DNA of 64,000 nt from Platynereis dumerilii. Its lineage: Eukaryota > Annelida > Polychaeta > Phyllodocida > Nereididae. Where the stretch lies: the NCBI GenBank assembly GCA_026936325.1, contig JAPTHN010000011.1:24530501-24594500 (forward strand). The letters run 5' to 3'. Both the position numbers and the translations under genes were made by a program. Below the pieces are notes generated by a model. The model was not told the DNA's origin, did not search any database, and saw nothing but the letters and a program-made list of their open reading frames with translations. This document shows, piece by piece, positions 34,600-46,239 of the stretch. The stretch's first letter is position 1, and each line of letters opens with the position of its first letter.

Positions 34600-36600
34600 C
34601 ATGTATGTGTGTTGAAAGAAAAAGTTTCTAACGTTTGATTGCTCTTGCCATCCTTTTAAACGCAAATGTGTTGAGTGTCCTCTAAAAAAAGCAAAATGTC
34701 TGGCCAATAGAAAGTACAAAAGGCTTTAGAGGAGCAACAGACAGAACCAAAAAGTCATCAGTCACCAGGTGGATTGCTTCTATTGCTTCCTCCTCAGGTT
34801 ACTGTCTGATTTGAATTTTCAAGCAAACTGCCTTTTTTTCATTTACATTGACATTTTTTTTGTTGCATCGCCTTTCATTTGGAACTAGGTTTGTGATTGC
34901 TTCTTACTGGTGGACTTAATGAAAAAGTGAACCATTTTGTTGGACCTTTGGAAAAGACATGAATGGAAAAACAGATGAATCAACCTGTACGCATGTGAAA
35001 TGATGTTATTATCATATTAGTTGATTCTTCTTGGTAATTTCCCTTTCTGCGACCAGAATTGTATAAAAGTGTAACGTCAGTAAATCTAATTTTTGGTATA
35101 TATATGTTTATATTTCTGTCAATTTTGATGACAAAAAATGAAAGAAAAAAATTCTTTCACTCTTCCCAGTTCAGTTGGTGATATGTTTCTGTGTCAGCAT
35201 CAGGAGGGTACACACAGTCACTTTTTGGAACTACCCGTCAGTTGTCAGCCTTCTTCGTATATAATTCCACAATGTCCTATCTCAAGAGAGACAAATTGGG
35301 AGGTATTTTACAGAGTGAATCCTGATCCAGTTTGAGCTGAATGAATCTTGTTTTCCTCTTTCTGTCTGAACTGACGGGTTCTCTAATGTATTTGTCTTGA
35401 CAAGATGCAGTCCTCCTAACTAAAACTCAAAGGCATCGTTGTCGCACCGATGTAAGAAGAGTTATAGGCACAAAACTTGATAACAAAGGACAATGAAAGA
35501 TTATGCAGTGAAGAGAGAAAATAGATGGTTATGCTTACAGGATGGTGATGTGGAGCAGTACCTCCACAAAGCTGTCATCAACTTATGGAAATCTAATTGT
35601 GAAGATAAAGGGTGCAGATTGAGCTAAGGCTAGAAGATTGCATGAAGGCTTAGAGCCTTTTGGCAGTCAATATTTAAGCCGAAGACATGTGCAGGCCAGT
35701 TGACTGTTTTCTAACTAAAAGATCATGTTCAAACACACCAAGACAATTGCTGACTCTCAGACAAGCAGAGTTGGCATATCACAGCCTCCTGCTGTTGGCA
35801 TCTCGCTCTACTTTCATTGCTTTTGTCCTTCATTGCTGTATCTCTATTGTTGTCTTCAGGTCTTTTCTTTCCTCCCTTAACGATGTCTGTCATGCAATTA
35901 CCTTTTTATTGTTCTGATTAATCACTTCGATTGAACGACCTATGATTTTGTAAGATTGTAAGACATGTTCCTGGGGTACACATTTCCATGATGCGTTCTT
36001 TGTAACTGCTTACTGTGCTTAGGAAATCCTTTTTGTGAGCAAATTGGATGTTTGTCACTCAAAAAGGTCAACCTCGACGAAGTTTTATCTGGGCCATAAC
36101 ATAAAAAAGATTCACAAGCAGAAAAAAAAACAATTTTAAGAAACAAAAGCTGAATCAGTGACAGAAACCAGCACAGACATTGCAATATTGGGACTACTCC
36201 AGCAGCAGCTCAAGACACGGCAGCCTCAGGTTGCATACTGCAGAGAGTAGGAAGGCCATTTCAGGTTCAAGTAGCTTATTTCCGGATTCTTGTGGGTGGC
36301 ATGTTTCTTGGGAAAGAAGAGATTGCAGACATGACCCTATCAGACCAGAAAAAGACTTGCTCAGTGATTCAATCCTGAAGTGAATGTGCCAAACCTCTCA
36401 TATGTTGCTTTGGGGGCTTTTGAGCCTCAGCTGATTTTGATATAAACCAGTCTCAAAAAGAGGTAGGGGTATGTAGATTTTTATGATGCGGTGTTGGGAA
36501 CACCTGTTGAAAAGCAAATATATGCAAATTTTAAAAGATGTTCTTGATCGTATTTGCACTCTGAGTAAGCACTCAGTGCTTAGGCCTCTCAGTGGTTACA
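34600..36600. repeat. Diverged partial unit E
   Basis: Another copy of the blocks found in D: ATGTCTGGCCAATAGAAAG near 34697, the CACCAGGTGGATTGCTTC block near 34762, TTATGGAAATCTAATTGTGA near 35583 and a terminal block near 36550 (TTAGGCCTCTCAGTGG) that also closes unit D at 34460. No gene recognised. Confidence 0.65.
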
Positions 36601-36728
36601 GCAGTCTAGTTTAAAGAATGAATATGTTGAATTGGTTTCCTTGAATTAGACTCCTAAAAATTGAGCTTGGTCGTTTGGTTGTAGCTATAATGGCCATTCT
36701 ATGTACTCTGTCTTGCTTTTATATATTC

Positions 36729-36752
36729 GGGGGGGGGGGGGGGGCGGGAGGG
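36729..36752 (+). repeat. G-rich homopolymer run
   Basis: About 16 consecutive G, then C, GGG, A, GGG. The paralogous run in unit G (about 45230) is shorter. It could form a G-quadruplex and is prone to length error. Confidence 0.85.
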
Positions 36753-36858
36753 CTATGATAAAGGTCTTACTAGTACGATAGATGGCAGCTTGGCTGCCAC
36801 TGTGGATAAGGAACCAAGGTCTAAATTGTTAAGGACACTATTGAGTCTGCTGGCCTAA

Positions 36859-37089
36859 TCAAGCCCAATCCCCCGGATCCACAATATCCTTCATTGTCTT
36901 ATCTCGATCACACATATAGAGCGGTAGGGCGAGTAAGCTGCCTTGTCTGACTCCGTTTGGGATCACCATTTTTTCCAGATTAAAAGCCCAGAGGCCTAAT
37001 TTTTCTTTGAACAGCTTTAACCTCACATAAACATCTGCTGAACGGGCAAATGAAGAGCACTTACTGTTTCTGGTAACTTTGAAAGCTGT
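36859..37089 (-). pseudogene. Possible LINE reverse-transcriptase remnant
   Basis: A 76-codon open stretch on the minus strand contains IPNGVRQGSLLALPLY, resembling the NGVRQGSLLSPLLF motif of non-LTR reverse transcriptases. The catalytic YADD does not follow; the frame stops soon after. Unit G carries the same motif as GVRQGSLLAPPLY, but the frame is shifted by one base upstream of it. Short match, so tentative. Confidence 0.3.
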
Positions 37090-37463
37090 TTAACCTTGGA
37101 CAACTTCTCCGCAGATCATTATATCGCAATGATGAAGTCATCCACCAAAAGTGGCTTTTATCCACGAGAAATCCAGTACTCATCTATGCCGGTGACCTTG
37201 TTGGTCGCACTTTGTGTAAGCTACTGAAGACAAATGGCATATCAATGTCCTCTCTCCATCTCTGCTTTGCCACATCCACCGAATCATAAACCACACCTTT
37301 CACTAGCGTATGTTTGTACATGAGCACATTTGAGTAATCCTGTATCTGGTCAAGGATGCGCTTGATGTTTCTAGAGGACAAATTACTCACGGAAAAACAA
37401 AATGCTGCTATCATTTCTCTTTTTTCTTACTTGTTTCTCACAGATTCTACAGTAACGAATTAT

Positions 37464-37754
37464 TTATTCATAAAGACTAAAGAATAGGTTGATAATTGTG
37501 TCTGACTGCCTATGATTACCAGTTTCCAAAACCTCCAACCAGTGATTAGAGAATTTGTAGGCTGACATGAGAAACAAGGCTTCACACACATCATGTTCAC
37601 GTACATGTGTTGTGAAGAATAATTGGCTCATACAATGATACATACACTCAAACAAGTCAAACATGCATTCTTTGGGAATATGTGGACAACAAGTATAAGG
37701 CATTTTTGAAATGTAGTGAAATACTGGTGGGTGAAAGCACAGTAAGCGCCTCAA
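37464..37754 (-). CDS. Unrecognised ORF conserved between units F and G
   Basis: A 96-codon minus-strand frame; its partner is 45874-46239. Shared segments include CMFDLFECMYHCMSQLFF and SAYKFSNHWLEVL. One indel between the copies is exactly one codon, which hints at coding, but another near the N-terminus is 2 nt, and unit F has a stop where G reads on. No domain, signal or membrane segment recognised. It may be a decayed transposon gene or chance. Confidence 0.2.
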   Translation of the reverse strand: MRRLLCFHPPVFHYISKMPYTCCPHIPKECMFDLFECMYHCMSQLFFTTHVREHDVCEALFLMSAYKFSNHWLEVLETGNHRQSDTIINLFFSLYE

Positions 37755-40404
37755 TATTTGGCCCCTATGACCAAAGAATTATTTTCATCAGAAGTGCAAC
37801 ACAGCGAGCTTGAACAAACTTTGAGATTAAAAAAATTGACCAAGAAAACGATTAGTGCAATGATGTAGAGGAAGGTCAGACGAACATTTTGATGTATCAA
37901 ACGAAAAAATCTGTTGGGAATATTTTGAGATATTTGAGTTTTAGATTTTTTATTTATCACACCCTATTCTTAGTATGTAATCTCCTTGAAAAAGTGATCA
38001 AAACTGTCCATTTTTCCTGTTTGGTAATATCTAAGATAAAAGTCATTATTCAGAAGCAAAAATATGCAGTCATTGTCTCTGCAGAAAGTATGTACCACTT
38101 CATCCAGACTGACAGGGTGTGATAAACCTATAACAGCTAACATTTCTGGCTAAAGGCCTGAGAAAATGTTTGCAATACCAGGTTGTGTTAGTTACATAAT
38201 TCTGGTAAATAACTTTAGCAAATTTGGTCTCATTATCTCATTGTAACAGGCTTTGTTGATTTTTTTGTACATTTTATCACAAATTTTGCCACTGTGAAAC
38301 AAGCATTTCATAACAATGTAAAAGGATAGAGAAAGTTGAGTAAATCATTAGGCAATGCTGCATAGAATGTTTGTAAGTATCTGTTTCACTATGAAGTTGA
38401 ATCCCCTGATATTACATGAAAAGTCTTTGCAATTGGGCAAAAAGACAAAAATAAGATTAAAAGCTATAAATAAACAGTAATATACATGCTAAATGTATTT
38501 TGAGTACTTAAAAATGGATGTTGGGTGTTTAATGTTGATGTAGGTTATCTGGCATCCAAAATCAACCAATCTTCAATTGTGTAGAACAACAAAAATAGCA
38601 TAAATTCAGTAAATTATGTGAAAATGTAGTTAATACAAACACGTACAACTATTGCACGTTAAGACTGCAATGTCAAAGTATTTTACTAGATACTTAATTA
38701 AATTCTTCCAAACATTCTATCTATGTGTTTTCTGATGATTCACTCAACATTGGCTACACTTTACATGGTTGCAAAAGTACTTGTTTCACAGTGGTGAAAT
38801 TTCTTTAAAAACACATAAAAAACTCAATAATACACCATAGAGTTCAAAAGTGAGGTAGATTCTATTACAATTATTCACCAGAATGAGGACATTGAGGACA
38901 AGCTGGCAAATAAACATGTTTTATAAATTTTCTGAGAAATGTTTACTGTTATAGGTTTATCACACTCAGTCAGTCTGAATCAGGGGTTTTTTCTTGCTGT
39001 TGTGGCAATGACTGCATATTTTTACTTCTAAATAATGACTTTTATCCTAGATATTACCTAACAGGAAAAATGGGCAGTTTTGATCATTTTTAGATGAAGA
39101 TTTCATGCTAACAATAGGGTGTGATAAATAAAAAGTTTAAAACTCAAATATCTCAAAAAATTCCCAACAGATTTTTTTGTTTCATACATCAAAATGTTTG
39201 TCTGATCTTCCTCTACATCACTGCGCTAATTGTTTTCGTGGTCAATTTTTTTAACCCCAAAGTTTGTTCAAGCTCGCTGTGGCAAGTGTAGTACACCAAT
39301 TTGAACCTAATAATGTGTAGAATACAGAATAAGGTCTGTCTAATAAAATCAAGACAGGTATTTGCTGGGCTGCTATGAACTACATTATGAAAGTTACATG
39401 AAAATCTAGGTTTTTCTGCTGAAATGGACGACTGGCTTTTAGACAGTTTTCGCAGATGTGATATGGACAGTTTGCATGAACTGTGACAAATTCAACTTTT
39501 GAGCCTTGTCAGCATTCACTAGAATAATCTAAATTTGTCACTAAACATGATATCCCTGCTTTATTCGTGACATAACAGACCTCCAAACATCAGTCCCCAG
39601 ACTAATTTGAACATTTTTGTGGACGTAATGGACGGACATTTACACTTTTTAGCCTGATGTCCAGTGCATAAGTTGAATTCATTGTGTTTTTAAATTTTTC
39701 AGTTGCATACATAGGTGGGGAGAGATAGACATGCATTTTCATCTCAGTTGATGTGTTAGCTGGTCTTTAATTAATTTAAATTACCAAAAAATCAGTTGTG
39801 GACGTAATGGACGGACATCGATTTTAGCCTTTTTAGCTACTTGTATCTTACCATCATCAGTGGCCATTGGAACCTTTTTGCTGAAATTCATTAAACCAAT
39901 ATCATATCTAGGCAAAAGCACCAAATTCAGCTACTTATTACATACAAATACCCTCCAACCAGCCTTTTGAATCCCTGACTGTAAATTTGCAAAAATATGG
40001 TTACAAGCAGATCTTTCCTTTGGACGTCATGGCTGCCATAACCATCACATTGAAAAGTCAGCCAATGGTCCTTACAGAAGGCCAGGGAGGTACAGTAAAC
40101 AGATAATGTCACCAGCAGAATGTGAACTAAATGCTAGGCTACTGCACTGGTGCAATAGATGGTGCTTCAGAAAAAGGGCCACTGGTTACATGCAAAAATT
40201 GACAAATTATACCCGCTTTAAAGGTCTGCCTAGAACATGATTTTAATTGTATGCTCATGAAAAATGCCTAAATTATTCAGATTTATTTGTTGATCAAGCT
40301 TAAATATTGGACTGTTTCTTCTTTATGTCAGAAATTGGTTTCAGGACCCTTAATTTACTTTTATCTGATCAAACGCAATTGAGGCCTTTACTGTGCTTTC
40401 ACCC
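37729..40404. mobile_element. 2.7-kb composite element, TGGT target duplication
   Basis: The ends are inverted repeats GGGTGAAAGCACAGTAA, with TGGT on both sides (37725-37728 and 40405-40408). Unit G has the empty site with a single TGGT at 46208-46211. About 1.19 kb remains once the nested element at 37800-39281 is removed. It includes two copies of GTGGACGTAATGGACGGACAT near 39619 and 39795. No transposase visible; superfamily not assigned. Confidence 0.75.
37800..39281. mobile_element. Second CAC-ended element (4-bp TSD GCAA)
   Basis: 1482 bp, begins CACAGCGAGCTTGAAC and ends in its inverse, flanked by GCAA at 37796-37799 and 39282-39285. Terminal inverted repeats are about 330 bp. Each end has CACAGCG, 23 bp, AAAAAATTG, then a CTGTTGGGAA word shared with 3979-5886. 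TTTATCAC-containing modules recur at about 170-bp spacing (37953/38121 and 38951/39121). No transposase frame; non-autonomous. It sits inside the TGGT-flanked element. Confidence 0.88.
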
Positions 40405-43400
40405 TGGTATGTCATTACCATTGGCTTCATTTCAAAAATGCCTTATAGACTTTATATAATATATATATTATGTGCCTGCATTGATCATTGCCATCAAGTC
40501 ACACTGACATCATGCCCCTTCCATTTTTTTCATACAAGGACATACATATTGTTTGTCTGTACTTGTTATATATCTCGCCTTGCTTGAAGGAGCTCTGCAA
40601 ATGCCAGATACAACCTCATCTGTCACCTGTCTCAGAAATGCTGTTTTGGATGTGTGCCTGTAGATATGCCGCATTTGTATTCTTTATGGACCTTAAGATG
40701 TCATTTTGGCTCAGCCAATCACCAGTGACCTTTGCGATAGAGTCATTTGTGCTGATGAAGATTTCATCCTTCCTCCCACCTGCTGATGTCTGCTGCAAAA
40801 ATGAAGTACTCATTATGCACTTGATGTGCCCCTTGAATACCACAGTCTAAAATCAAAGAAAATGCTATGTTACAGAAACCAGTTGGGTCGGCAGTGTCTG
40901 TTTTTAAGCTATTTTTCATTGATATTCTTTATAGTAAAGATATATTGCCATAGGTCTATGCTTTTTCATTTTTCTTTCACTTTTGTTCTTTTTAAAAGAG
41001 TCCTGAAATCATGAATTTGCAAAGGAATTTTTTTTCTGAGGTCCGGCAGATTATTTGTCTGTAATAATGAAAACATGTCAGTGGTTATCAGGAAACTGTG
41101 TAGTTATATAAGGCTGTTTGTTGTTTACTAGTAGATGCATACCTGAAAATTCAAGGTGTTTGCTTGGAAGTTTAGCTAGCGAACAAGAATAACGATAAAT
41201 CAGAAAAGCAGTAGTCACTGAAAAAATAACGCTTGGGGAGAAAATTTGTGTCCCGCCTTTCTGATGTCTTGTCATTGGGTCACATGCTGTGAAAGGATCA
41301 CATGACATTGAGAAAGAAGTTTTTCTGAAACTCATCACATCCTGTCACACCTTCCAGATAATCATTTATAAACCCTATTACTTTTGAATCTATCGAATGA
41401 TGTTTTCTGGGTTTTCATATTATCGGAGATTTCTAAATTATACTGTGAGGAAAGATCCGGAAAGGTTGTTTCCTCTAAGTTATCACTGCAGCCATGTTTG
41501 AAAGTACAAGTTTCTCTCATAAAGACTGTATGTCAATAGTTTATCACAACTATGAATCTGTAAATAGTCCTGTCTGATTAGTAGTTACCAACACATTATG
41601 AAATGAATATCCTTTACTTCAGGTTTTGGATGACACGTAGCTCATTACTACTTTGACAATTGTGTTGACTAAAATAGACAAGATTTCTTTGTGTTGATTA
41701 AGTAATTAATCATTTGAGATGTGGGCCTCAATTTTGTTGTCAAGGGGGAAAGGAATGTCTTTCACTTCCAGACAAATCACTGCAATCATTGTTAATTCCA
41801 AATTGCAGTCTGCCAAATCTGTCCATTACAGAGATCAGATTCTGAGAAAATTGCTCCCAAATGTTGGCACGTTTTACGTTAATTGAGATAATTGCCAGTC
41901 TCTCTGGGCAAGTAGATGAGATGTAGACATCGTGGTGGATACCAGTACCAAATTTATGCTTCACATGGGGTTGTCTGATCTGGTTAATCAATTTGACAGT
42001 TTGAATTTACCAATATGGTTCAATTGACTCAGCTCATGTTGCTAAGTGACTCAATCAGATCACACTTGTTCTGGATTGAATATTAATTATATGAGTTACC
42101 TTTCTACATTAGGATAACAAATGTTGAGCTTTAATGCAATGCCATACCGAACCGAAAGACACTAAATGTGATCTTCATCGATACATGGTTTACATCATTA
42201 GAAAGTTTATGATGTACCCACCGTTGCCCATTCTTTTGTGATATTATGAAGCGCAGACATTTGTTTTTATGGTCAACCACTTTTTCTCATATTACACAGC
42301 CAGTGCCAGAGCACCTAGCTTTAGCTTACCTTGGTAAGCTGTGAGAAAATGTGGGAAAATAAATCAAGCATGAGAGGCAGCGTACTGCAGAGGCAGCCCT
42401 GTTTGTTGGGAGAAAATACAGTTGGTAATTCTCAGGGGAGCATAAGTTTTATGGACTGCTGGCCGCATAAGGATAGCATCATGAAATATGGGGACTGATT
42501 CACGGATAGCAGGTCCACTGAACGGCTGCAAAATGCAAGAGAGTCAGTACACGGACCAATTGCTGGGCACGTATAATCCGACTGATGTGACGCGGGCTTA
42601 TCAAAGTTATGATTTAACATTGGAGAAATGAATTAGTTCATCATCATTAGAAATGCGACTGCCAAATTTTTGCAAATCTTTCATCATCAGGTTGTGAATA
42701 GGCGAGTGATGTCGGAAGAAGTGTTTACTTTAAAGGTCCAGCTCATATATTTGTCTTTGTCCTTGATTTCTTCTTGATTATAAATCCATTATCAAGAATA
42801 TTCATAGGTTTGTTTTGTTAATGTTTCAAATCAAAACTCAGTTTTGTACCTTTCCATTTTCCAGTCAGAGCTATTTGTCTCTTGAGGCAACTCATCGAAA
42901 TTAGCTGAGGCGGCATAGCTATGAGAAATAATCAGACCAGACTTCTGGAATTGCCGAAGCCAGAAAACGGCTAGACTGGTCAAAAAGCAGAGTGGTAGAC
43001 AGACAGCTCTTATTTCTGTTGAAATCCCAAATGTAGAAATACATGACTTGATTTATGGGATTAACAAAGAGAGTTTAAAAACAAAAGTTAAAATGATTAG
43101 CTGAATGACTTTAAATAAGTTGAAAAACTGAAACTTTAAGGCAATTTGGGACAGTCACTGCTTTTAAGCAAAACAAACAACTATTTAAACTGAGCCCTTA
43201 ATTTAAAATTTCCTTTTCACAGTTTAAGCTATTCACTTCTTGAGGTAATTCGTTGAAACTAGCAGATACAATGAAGCTCTTGATACGGTTTTGTTTCCCT
43301 CTGTCCCTTGGCCATTTTACTTTTGAATTTGTGGTCCCTTGGTTTTAAAATTTTGAGTTCCTTTTCCCATGTTACCACCATCCTCATCCTTTACAGATAT

Positions 43401-45873
43401 TGGAACCACCGTTTGCATTCACAATTTATGCCAAAACTCATTCCCATTGATGGTGGCTAATTGAATTCGTCTGGTTTCATTATCCAAGAGAACACTGAAT
43501 GATTTTCAATAATTGCCATCCATTAATAGTCGCTCAACCATGCAACTGGGGCGTCTATAATGGTCTTTTTGATAATGTTTTATAAAGTGCATTTGATTTC
43601 ATTGACCAGCAACATTTACTGTTGACGAGCAAAATCATTAAATGCGAGAATGGGTAACCCACAAAATCTATTCACACAAAGTAACAAAAAAATCTGAAGT
43701 GCCTTCAAAAGCCCCTAGATCTTTTGATCTGTTCTGAGCAGCAAATATGCCCAGTAATAATTCTAACTCAGTATGGTGTACAATGGTAAATTCAAAATGT
43801 CATTACTAGAAACAGAATTAGAGCGCTTTTATCGGTATTTGACTGTGCTTTGTGCAATACACTCCATATGTTGGAACCTTATAGTTTGTTTAGCCATATT
43901 TGGGCCTGAATATTTAGAATATGACTGTCTGTATCATTGGTTCACATTCTATATAACTTTACATTTTCACCTTGTGAAACATTTCCCAGCATTTGATGGC
44001 TTGAGTACATTATGCGCACTTGAGACATAGGATATTTATATTGAGCTGTTGTGCTGACATTGACACTTTTTTGGCCCGCTTTGTTGCCTCATGTAAATTT
44101 TAACCGCACCTGCTCCCTGTCCTTGACATCTCATAGACTGTGAGTTATGGTCTGAATCAAGCAGCTGTTTTTGCTGCTGTATATCAAATTTTCCCAGCAT
44201 TGTGTATCTGACTATACATGTGCAGTGGGGGTGGAGGTTGGCTTACACCAGACCAACCTGAGAGGTGAGCATGATGTGTAATGTTTCATAAGGTATCTCT
44301 AGGACCTACTTGAGACAAATCTAAATGGAAAAAGTTTGCATGAAAGAGCCAATAAAATATATATGAAGTTATCTGATAATTGCTCATCAACCAGATGAGA
44401 AAAACTTGATGCCTACTCCCCTGACAACATCTACTGGATCTTTGTGAAGTTTTAACAAAAAAATCAATCCTCCTCTGGTGTGAAAATCGCAATACGCAGT
44501 TTCAGATCATTCAAAGCTCTTGCATGCATGTTTGAATGTTTAATTGTTGTCTGCTTGTTGTTTAAAATATTTTCCTTGTAGAAAGCCACAAACAGGTATT
44601 TAAATTTTACCTGAAAACAGCTGTCAAACTTCAGAATTTTATAGTACTTGTTGGCTGGGCGCTTGTAAACGAACCTTGCTATATAATAGGAGGATGATAG
44701 ACAAATACCATATTCTGTGTGAAACATATTCTGCTTAAAAGGCAAATTACACACTAAGTAGTTTTGATGTTTTGGTTAAAAGCTAATGAAAATATTTTGT
44801 CCCAAAATAGTGTGTTACAGCAGGTTGTCCCAGAAGAAAAGCTTCTGAAGTGTTATCCAATATGTGTGGCATTTTGTAATATAATGCCTCTTAATCCAGA
44901 AAGCATGTTCAAGACCACTTTGGAGTTTCTGAGAGCTTTTAATTAATTTGTGTAATAAATTAGTTTTTCCATTAGTGGCTGATATATTTTGACTGAATGT
45001 TTTCTTCAAGAAGTGTCAGATTAAAATGATCCACGCCAGTGATTAATGCTGAAGGTATTTTGCAGCTGTCTGCATGATTGCCTTTCTTATTTCCCACATG
45101 CAGCAGTCCAGTTTAAAGAATGTGTGTGCTTAATTGGTTTCCTCGAATTTTATTCCTCAAAATTGCGCCTTGTCGTTTTGTTGCAGCTATAATGGCCATT
45201 CTATGTACTCGGTCTTGCTTTTATATATTGGGGGGGGGGCTGTGATAAAGGTCTTACTAGTACGATAGATGGCAGTGAGGCTGCCACTGGGGATAAGGAA
45301 CCAAGGTCTAAATTGTTAAGGACCCTATCTGAGACTGCTGGCCTAATCAAGCCCAATCCCCCAGATCCACAATATCCTTCATTGTCTTATCTTAATCGCA
45401 CATATAGAGCGGTGGGGCAAGTAAGCTGCCTTGTCTGACTCCGTTTGGGATCACCATTTTTTCCAGATTAAAAGCCCAGAGGCCTAATTTTTCTTGAACA
45501 GCTTTAACCTCACATAAACATCTGCTAAATGGGCAAAAGAGGAGCACTTACTGTTTCTGGTAACTTTGAAAGCCGTTTAACCTTGACAACTTCTCCACAG
45601 CTTATTCATATCGCAATGATGAAGTCATCCACCAAAAGTGGCTTTTATCCACGTGAAATCAAGTTTTCATCCAAGCGGGTGACCTTGTTGGTCGCACTTT
45701 GTGTAAGCTACTGAAGACAAATGGCATATCAATATCCTCTCTCCATCTCTGCTTTGCCATATCCACTGAATCATAAACCACACCTGTCACTAGCGTATGT
45801 TTGTACATGAGCGCATTTGAGTAATCCTGTATCTGGTGAAGGCTGAGCTTGATGTTTCTAAAGGACAAATTAC

Positions 45874-46239
45874 TCACGGAAAAACATAATGCTGCTTATT
45901 ATTTCTCTTTTTTCTTACTTGTTGCTCACAGATTCTACAGTAACGAATTATGTATTCATAAAGACTAAAGAATGTGTTGATAATTGTGTCTGACTGCCTG
46001 TGATTACCAGTTACCAAAACCTCCAACCAGTGATTAGAGAATTTGTAGGCTGACATGAGAAACAAGGCTTGACACACATGTTCACGTACATGTGTCGTGA
46101 AGAATAATTGGCTCATACAATGATACATACACTCAAACAAGTCAAACATGCATTCTTTAGTAATGTGGACAACAAGTACAAGACATTTTTGAAATGTAGT
46201 GAAACGCTGGTAAGTCATTACCATTGACTGAGGCGTCAA
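45874..46239 (-). CDS. Unrecognised ORF, unit G copy (121 codons)
   Basis: Longer partner of 37464-37754. It continues past the point where the F copy stops with YIIRYCRICEQQVRKKR, which holds two Cys and a basic cluster. Not recognised. The N-terminal 30 codons differ from F because of a short frame-changing indel, so the start is unreliable. Confidence 0.2.
   Translation of the reverse strand: MTPQSMVMTYQRFTTFQKCLVLVVHITKECMFDLFECMYHCMSQLFFTTHVREHVCQALFLMSAYKFSNHWLEVLVTGNHRQSDTIINTFFSLYEYIIRYCRICEQQVRKKRNNKQHYVFP

Larger units (their letters stand above)
36600..45060. repeat. Tandem unit F
   Basis: Pairs with unit G (45100-51280), sharing start (GCAGTCYAGTTTAAAGAATG) and end (GTGTTACAGCAGGTTGTCCC). 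It also carries older unit-A blocks: CAGCCAATCACC near 40717, CAAATTGCAGTCTGCC near 41800 and the GAGAGGCAGC block near 42370. It is enlarged by the nested elements at 37729-40404. Apart from the decayed minus-strand frames listed separately, no gene is recognised. Confidence 0.8.

Noticed and set aside
37110-37160. VDDF peptide as the YADD box of a reverse transcriptase
   Set aside because: It lies upstream of the GVRQG-like motif, the wrong order for an RT, and in another frame.
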